A stretch of DNA of 64,000 nucleotides, from assembly GCA_000739535.1 (NCBI GenBank), contig DF820470.1, positions 14,582 to 78,581 on the forward strand, in the 5' to 3' direction. This DNA is from Candidatus Vecturithrix granuli (GTDB taxonomy: Bacteria > Moduliflexota > Moduliflexia > Moduliflexales > Moduliflexaceae). The notes below the pieces were generated by a model. The model was not told where the DNA came from, made no database searches, and was given only the letters and a program-made list of their open reading frames with translations. This document shows, one piece after another, positions 58,895 through 64,000 of this stretch (the stretch's first letter is position 1; every line of letters begins with the position of its first letter). Position numbers and translations under genes: made by a program.

Positions 58895-60582
58895 CAGGCA
58901 TTCCTCATTCCAAATCCAACCACAGTCACATCATCCTGCGTTTCTCTGTCGCCTTTATATTCTTGAAAGGCTTGCAGGAAAAGAATCTGTTGTTGGTCAT
59001 ACGGTTTTTGATGGTATTCGCGCACAAGTTTTCTAAAACGTCCGGAACCAAGGCGGCGATTCATTTTTCCTCCTAACTGATCTATAAACCCATCAGTCGC
59101 CAGGTAAAAGGCCATGTCTGGCTCGATCTTGATAGCCTGTTCCGTAAACTGAAACTCTAAGCTGGAGCGTTTATACCCCAGGCTCTGGCGGTCGCCTTTA
59201 ATCAGCCGGACATCATCGTCCTGGGCAACAAACAGGGGCAATCGTGCGCTGGCAAAGCGTAGCACCCGATCCTTTGGGGTGATCACGCAAATCGCAGCAT
59301 CCAGACCATCATCGGAGAGGGCATAGTCGGTATCTTGCTGCAGAGAAGTTTTGACCAACCCATTGAGACGTTTCAAAATTTCTGCCGGTCGTTGATCTCC
59401 ATCCTCTTGCAGAATGCGTTTTAAGCCGGATGTGGCGATCATGGTCATAAACGCGCCGGGAACGCCGTGTCCGGTGCAATCCATGATGGCAATGATCACC
59501 CGATCAGCAAGACATTCGGTATAAAAAATATCGCCGCTCACCACATCGCGTGGCATCCATAAGAAAAAACTTTCAGGAAGATAGGTTTTGAGCTGCACCT
59601 GATTGGGAAGCAGGGAGTGTTGGATGACTTTGGCATACTGAAGGCTTTCCATAATTTTCTGGTTCGCCTTCTCGACATTGAGCAACGACGTATTCAGTTC
59701 CTGCGTGCGTTCTTGCACTTTTTGCTCTAACGTGCGGTTATACTCTTCTAATTTTTGATACGAGGCTTTTAATTCCTGGCTCATTTCAAGAAAACTTGTC
59801 GCCAGAACGCCCACTTCATCATGAGAGTGAATATGGAGGTTCATCGGGGCCGCAAAATTCCCTCTGGAAAGTTCTCTGGCTGCCTGAGTTAAAGAAACTA
59901 ATGGCCTGGAGAATCGGGTAGAGAGCAGAAACCCCACGGCAAACGCTACCGCCATAAACCCTGCTGAAGTCAGGATCGAATTGGAAATCATCCTGGTAAT
60001 TTCTTGCCGAATCTGCGTTTGCGAGAGGTTTATTTCGCGTTGCAGATGTTTCAACGTATAAACTAAACGTAAGACGCCCCAGGGCTGTGTACTGATTTGG
60101 ATCGGAACGATCATCTCGATCACCGAGTCTTCAGCTTCCTGATAATCAAGGACTGTCAGCCTGGTCTGACTTAGGGCCAGGCGATCACGCTCGGTGTCAA
60201 GTTGTGTTTGCACAAGTTCCGGATGTAAGGTATGAATATACACAACGCCCGAAGAGTCAACGAGCATCGCATATTTAATCTCTTCATTGCCATCCACTCG
60301 GAATTGGACAGTTTCCAGCATCCCTGAAAAGTTAAAAGCGGCAATCTGATTTTCTACTTGATGGGCCAGGTTCATGCTCACACTTTTACCGCGTTCGATC
60401 AGATTTTCGCGCATGAGCGCAATCCGCTTTTTGAGTTCCTCTTCCAGCACGCTTTTTTGTGAGGAAATCTGAATGAAGGTTAAGATCAGCACCAGACTTA
60501 CGATCATTATCGCCATCACAGCCATCAATTTCCATCTGATACTCCAACAGATCTGGATCAATTCTTTTTTTTCAGGCATCAT
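58894..60582 (-). CDS. siaA: SiaA-like membrane PP2C phosphatase with HAMP domain
   Basis: This 562-aa protein has one membrane segment at ~15-37 (LMAVMAIMIVSLVLILTFIQ), a periplasmic sensor (~38-205), a second membrane segment (~207-228) and a HAMP domain (RFSRPLVSLTQAARELSRGN). A coiled coil and a SpoIIE/PP2C phosphatase domain (~335-560) follow, with VVSGDIFYTECLADRVIIAI, MDCTGHGVPGAFMTMIATSG and a C-terminal TDGFIDQLGG and ETQDDVTVVGF. It would dephosphorylate SiaC in response to an outside signal. It follows the TonB-dependent receptor by 20 bp. Confidence 0.92.
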   Translation of the reverse strand: MMPEKKELIQICWSIRWKLMAVMAIMIVSLVLILTFIQISSQKSVLEEELKKRIALMRENLIERGKSVSMNLAHQVENQIAAFNFSGMLETVQFRVDGNEEIKYAMLVDSSGVVYIHTLHPELVQTQLDTERDRLALSQTRLTVLDYQEAEDSVIEMIVPIQISTQPWGVLRLVYTLKHLQREINLSQTQIRQEITRMISNSILTSAGFMAVAFAVGFLLSTRFSRPLVSLTQAARELSRGNFAAPMNLHIHSHDEVGVLATSFLEMSQELKASYQKLEEYNRTLEQKVQERTQELNTSLLNVEKANQKIMESLQYAKVIQHSLLPNQVQLKTYLPESFFLWMPRDVVSGDIFYTECLADRVIIAIMDCTGHGVPGAFMTMIATSGLKRILQEDGDQRPAEILKRLNGLVKTSLQQDTDYALSDDGLDAAICVITPKDRVLRFASARLPLFVAQDDDVRLIKGDRQSLGYKRSSLEFQFTEQAIKIEPDMAFYLATDGFIDQLGGKMNRRLGSGRFRKLVREYHQKPYDQQQILFLQAFQEYKGDRETQDDVTVVGFGMRNA

Positions 60583-60602
60583 TATGCTCTCAGTCCGGAA
60601 AA

Positions 60603-62741
60603 TTAAAACGTCGCCCGCATTTCAACCAGAAAGCTCCTACCAGGCATCGGGTAATCAACAGGCAAACTATCTTTCGCCGTCGGCACCGTATAATCTTTAT
60701 CAAAGACATTATACACTGACCCCCGTAGTTCAAGCCCTTCGAAGCGCGGCCAGAATTTTTTCGCAAGAATTGTTGTATTGACCACAGCAAACCCCGGATT
60801 GTCATCCTGGCGTATATCACCCTTTTCACGGGTAAATCCTTCCTCAAAGTGCAAATCCGCATAGAAATTCAGATATTTGGATATCCGAATATTGCTCAGC
60901 ACATTGCCTTTATGTTTGGGAATATCATAGAGTTGCCGATCGGTATCAAGGTTTTGGGAATCCTGATAAGTATAATTCATCGCCAGATACGTGCCTTTGC
61001 CAAAATCATATTTCCACTCGGCCTCAATGCCGCGGGCGCGGATTTCACTGCTGTTTTCAAAGATATCCTGCACATCATAGGTCACCAGATCAATGCTATC
61101 TTTAATCGAATTATAAAACCCGGTGATCCGGGCGCTCAACGCAGAGGTCAGGTTCGCACCGACGCTCAGCTCTACCGTATCCACCGTTTCCGGATCAAGA
61201 TCCGGATTCCCCACAAACGCCGGATTGTTGGTATTATACAGTTCATAAAAACTCGGCGCACGGAAGGCACGGCCATAGAGAAGCTTTAGATCATAGCCCT
61301 TGAGAAATTCCCAGACCAGCCCGGCGCGCGGATTAAAACTGCCGCCGAAATCGCTGTAATCATCATAGCGCGCTCCGACGGTCAAACGCAAATTCTCGCG
61401 CAAATCCCATAAATCTTCAAGAAAGGCGGCTTTAAACGTGCGGCTGACATTCTTGTTGTAGTTCTGAATGTGCGATACTTCGCTGATTTCCCAACGTGGA
61501 ATCACCACATCTTTGATTGGGGTGGCTAAATAATTCGAAAGCGCTTTGACGTCATACTGCTTCATCTCCTCATAAGTGACTCCGGCGACAATTGTATTGA
61601 CATCATTCATTTTATAAGTAGCCTGTACTTCCCCGCCGGTTCTGGTATTTTTATTGGAAGGCGCGCCAATCAGTCCATCGGGCCAGACCATCAGTCCATC
61701 CGGAGTGGGTAGAACGGTATTATCTGGATAGACCTGGTAATAATAATCCATGTACGTGTAATTACGATACACTCTGCCAAGCAGATCGACGCCCTTCCCG
61801 ATCGAGCGTTCATAACTCAGGCTGAGGGTATAATCGGTGGAAGGCGTTTCACTATCCTCATTCAGGACGGGAGAAATTCCGATGCTTGGTTTTCGATCCC
61901 GATCAGCATACTTCCCATCAAAACGGAATCCTTGATATTCCAGGGTCAGCGACAGATCATATTTTTCATCATCCCCTTCAGTATATCCGGGCGCAAGAGA
62001 GGCTTGAGACCCTATAAGTTGATCCAGAAGAGTCTGGCCGTCTTTTTCAATATAGCCCTCAAACCCATTAGTTTTATAGTAATTCACATTCATAGCAATC
62101 CCCACTTCGCCGAGGGTTTTACCGAACAAGAGATTGTATTGCTGCGTATCATAACTCCCGCCTCGCGCTGAAAATTGGACGCCTTCAATATCTTTGGCAT
62201 CTTTGGTGATCACATTCACAATAGCAGAAAACGCATTAGCGCCATATAAAGCGGAACCCGGGCCGCGAATCACTTCAATGCGTTGAATATTGTCAAGCAC
62301 TAACGGTTCATACGATGGGCCAACCCCGCCCCAATAATTTGTATTTAAAGAATGACCGTTATACAAAAACAAAATATGCTGAATGCCATCTTTCATAACG
62401 CCACGCGCATCAATATCATAACTGTTATGCCGGTCATCCCGGTAGCTTAACCCTGGGACCAGGCGCAGCACATCTTTGAATTCTCTGTCTCCCATTTGCT
62501 GAATATCTCTATCAGTGATGACCGTAATAGAGGCTGCGGATTTCTTAATATTTTCAAGCACCTTTGAGGCCGTAATCACATACGTTTCCGCTTGCAGCCA
62601 TTCCATCTCTTCATCAAGACTCGATTTCATATCCTCCGCTTCTGCAAAGGGATCATCCTGACAGATACCGCAAATAGGCGTAAAGGCAAGTATTCCAACC
62701 AGAAAAATCATCAAGAAAAGGCTTTTTTGTTTCATTATCAT
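60603..62741 (-). CDS. TonB-dependent outer-membrane receptor
   Basis: This 712-aa protein has a signal peptide (MKQKSLFLMIFLVGILAFTP), a plug domain (AETYVITASKVLENIKKSAA; GLSYRDDRHNSYDIDARGVM; IEVIRGPGSALYGANAFSAI VNVITK) and a 22-strand-type barrel ending in a terminal aromatic (FLVEMRATF). It takes up a siderophore, vitamin or other ligand with TonB energy; TonB itself is not here. The substrate is unknown. It sits between an ABC-type substrate-binding protein gene and siaA with gaps of 14 and 20 bp, so uptake and signalling are co-transcribed. Confidence 0.94.
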   Translation of the reverse strand: MIMKQKSLFLMIFLVGILAFTPICGICQDDPFAEAEDMKSSLDEEMEWLQAETYVITASKVLENIKKSAASITVITDRDIQQMGDREFKDVLRLVPGLSYRDDRHNSYDIDARGVMKDGIQHILFLYNGHSLNTNYWGGVGPSYEPLVLDNIQRIEVIRGPGSALYGANAFSAIVNVITKDAKDIEGVQFSARGGSYDTQQYNLLFGKTLGEVGIAMNVNYYKTNGFEGYIEKDGQTLLDQLIGSQASLAPGYTEGDDEKYDLSLTLEYQGFRFDGKYADRDRKPSIGISPVLNEDSETPSTDYTLSLSYERSIGKGVDLLGRVYRNYTYMDYYYQVYPDNTVLPTPDGLMVWPDGLIGAPSNKNTRTGGEVQATYKMNDVNTIVAGVTYEEMKQYDVKALSNYLATPIKDVVIPRWEISEVSHIQNYNKNVSRTFKAAFLEDLWDLRENLRLTVGARYDDYSDFGGSFNPRAGLVWEFLKGYDLKLLYGRAFRAPSFYELYNTNNPAFVGNPDLDPETVDTVELSVGANLTSALSARITGFYNSIKDSIDLVTYDVQDIFENSSEIRARGIEAEWKYDFGKGTYLAMNYTYQDSQNLDTDRQLYDIPKHKGNVLSNIRISKYLNFYADLHFEEGFTREKGDIRQDDNPGFAVVNTTILAKKFWPRFEGLELRGSVYNVFDKDYTVPTAKDSLPVDYPMPGRSFLVEMRATF

Positions 62742-62755
62742 TTCTCCTTCCTTAA

Positions 62756-63694
62756 TTATTCAAGAATATCATTGATTGAACCTAAAGCATCTTCGTTATA
62801 GGATAACCCATATTCTTTCACACGCTTCAGATTGAGTACAATATACGATCCTGCCGGAAATTGTACTTTTTCATCAAAGGTGGTTTCTGCCAGCACTTCC
62901 ATTGCGATCCCGGCAGCTTGCCGACCAATAGTCGGATCATCAACGGAAACTGTCAATACCGCGCCAAAAGACGCAAAGGTTTCATGGTACGAAAAGACCG
63001 GCTTGTTGGTGCGATGGCAGAGGTCCAGAATATCAAACAACTCCTGTTTCTCGGTCATCAGCGTCGGGTCTGAGATCAACCAGTACGCATCAACCTCCGG
63101 CAATAATTTCTTTAAATGCGAGTTCACGTGCTTCTTGTCAGTCACCTTGCTGCCGACCAATTCAATTCCCATCTCCTTTGCCTCTTTGCTGGCCTGCTTA
63201 AACCATTCCTGCGTATATTTTTTACTATACAGCACTCCGATTCTCTGCACCTCCGGAAAGACGTAGTGAAACAGCATGATTTCCATGCCAACAGGCAATT
63301 CGTTTGACACACCATACGTTTTCTCTGTCATGGGGAGACGAAGCCAATTGATAATTGAGGAAAACACAATTGGTGCGTTTTTCACATATTTATTTGCTAT
63401 CAGATAGGCTTTGATTCCAAGACAATAGACCAGATCAGGATCTTCATCGTATAAAAGTTCTTCTACTGCTGGCGCATCCCATTTTTTGTTTCCCAGATCG
63501 ATCGCTTTAACTGGAAAGGGGACAATTTTCTGAAACTCTTCTTGTGAAAGCTGGTATTTTGTAACCGCGGCATCGGAATTGAGCACCAGAATTTTGAATG
63601 TCTCTGCTGCGAAAAGCTGTGGAGAAAAGAGCAGAAGCCCACACACCACGCATAACCAGGCGCACGTTTCATTGAGAGTCTTTGGGTGTTTCAT
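62756..63694 (-). CDS. ABC transporter substrate-binding protein (PF04392 type)
   Basis: This 312-aa exported protein has a signal peptide (LNETCAWLCVVCGLLLFSPQ LFA). The two-lobed periplasmic-binding fold of the TrpX/ABC_sub_bind family is visible in KILVLNSDAAVTKYQLSQEE, PDLVYCLGIKAYLIANKYVK, APIVFSSIINWLRLPM, RIGVLYSKKYTQEWFKQASK and KPVFSYHETFASFGAVLTVS. In families like this it may serve a sensory role, feeding SiaA, rather than an ABC permease, as no permease is present. It begins 5 bp after the preceding gene. Confidence 0.88.
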   Translation of the reverse strand: MKHPKTLNETCAWLCVVCGLLLFSPQLFAAETFKILVLNSDAAVTKYQLSQEEFQKIVPFPVKAIDLGNKKWDAPAVEELLYDEDPDLVYCLGIKAYLIANKYVKNAPIVFSSIINWLRLPMTEKTYGVSNELPVGMEIMLFHYVFPEVQRIGVLYSKKYTQEWFKQASKEAKEMGIELVGSKVTDKKHVNSHLKKLLPEVDAYWLISDPTLMTEKQELFDILDLCHRTNKPVFSYHETFASFGAVLTVSVDDPTIGRQAAGIAMEVLAETTFDEKVQFPAGSYIVLNLKRVKEYGLSYNEDALGSINDILE

Positions 63695-63698
63695 ACGT

Positions 63699-64000
63699 TT
63701 ACTGCTCCAGTTTCGTAATATCTGAAGAATTCAATGGATGCCAATCATCTAATCCGAGCATCCGCATGTTCTTTTTTCCATTCGGCGTCGCTGGCATTTC
63801 CTGAAGAATTTTCACCAGGGAGTGAACGTCTTCATTGCTCTCTTCAGGTATCGCGACAATTAACAATAAGGCTTCGTCGCTTTCCGCCAGAACTTTCATT
63901 TGCTTGTATAACGCTGGATTCAGCATATTGAGCGTACTCAGCGAGTAATCTGTGGTAAGCGCCGCTTTGGCCATGCCAAAGCCTAATGACATCAGGGCAT
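63699..64000 (-). CDS. Partial gene at the window edge, unknown
   Basis: The C-terminal ~100 residues of a protein run off the right edge (ALMSLGFGMAKAALTTDYSL; LYKQMKVLAESDEALLLIVA; the end HPLNSSDITKLEQ). An ATG at 63992 is present, but the frame stays open to the edge, so the true start is probably outside. I do not recognise the family. It is the upstream member of the receptor-sia operon (5 bp to the next gene). Confidence 0.6.
   Translation of the reverse strand, partial: ALMSLGFGMAKAALTTDYSLSTLNMLNPALYKQMKVLAESDEALLLIVAIPEESNEDVHSLVKILQEMPATPNGKKNMRMLGLDDWHPLNSSDITKLEQ

Overview
The window comes from a Gram-negative bacterium. It has SurA/PrsA-type periplasmic chaperones, a TonB-dependent receptor, a chemoreceptor, and the first ~65 nt of a bacterial 16S rRNA gene. 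A flavodiiron protein suggests an anaerobic or microaerobic life. I cannot assign a species. The dense palindromic repeats, the SiaABC switch and the very large CRISPR locus would fit a poorly sampled environmental lineage (for example Modulibacteria/KSB3), but that is a guess.

Layout. (1) 1-1,350: 5' end of 16S rRNA on the minus strand, with an AT-rich upstream region holding seven TTGACA-type elements. (2) 1,590-3,680: a decayed tagaturonate-epimerase-like gene, then a flavodiiron protein. (3) 3,690-13,850, minus strand: branched-chain amino-acid genes leuB, a DUF465 gene, two acetolactate synthase large subunits, two small subunits, ilvC, psd and leuA. (4) 14,270-28,270, plus strand: a type III-D CRISPR-Cas locus (csx20, a CARF nuclease, HD-less cas10, cas7, csx10, a double cas7, csx19, a long cas7), followed by repeat-riddled DNA with a double GxxExxY gene, gene fragments, a cas1 lacking its N-terminus and a cas2 split by a palindromic insertion. 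(5) 28,958-46,305: one CRISPR array of 234 repeats (37 nt, hand-counted) and 233 spacers. No repeat variant was noticed. (6) 46,490-50,410, minus strand: chemoreceptor, S4 protein and two parvulin-type chaperones. (7) 50,690-57,790, plus strand: an AddB-like nuclease carrying an in-frame copy of a dispersed palindrome, an Fe-S aldo/keto reductase, a TPR-like protein and a small basic protein. (8) 57,926-64,000, minus strand: an apparent operon of a partial gene, an ABC-type substrate-binding protein, a TonB-dependent receptor and SiaA-SiaB-SiaC.

How it works together. The CRISPR locus has the parts of an RNA-guided effector that makes a cyclic-oligoadenylate signal: Cas10 with an intact GGDD motif but no HD nuclease, a CARF nuclease as the likely responder, and Csx20 as the likely signal-degrading or modulating protein. 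The subunit set matches the III-D2/III-Dv branch, the group from which the single-protein gRAMP (Cas7-11) effectors are thought to derive. Here Cas7 is still separate from a Cas5-like protein with a helical, Cas11-like tail. The local adaptation genes look dead and no Cas6 is visible, so crRNA processing and any new spacer uptake must rely on genes elsewhere or have stopped.

Several families of palindromic repeats have invaded the region. One 114-nt element occurs in the same reading frame inside the addB-like gene and at the broken edge of cas1. Another, of about 112 bp, sits inside cas2 between apparent CTCCT target duplications.
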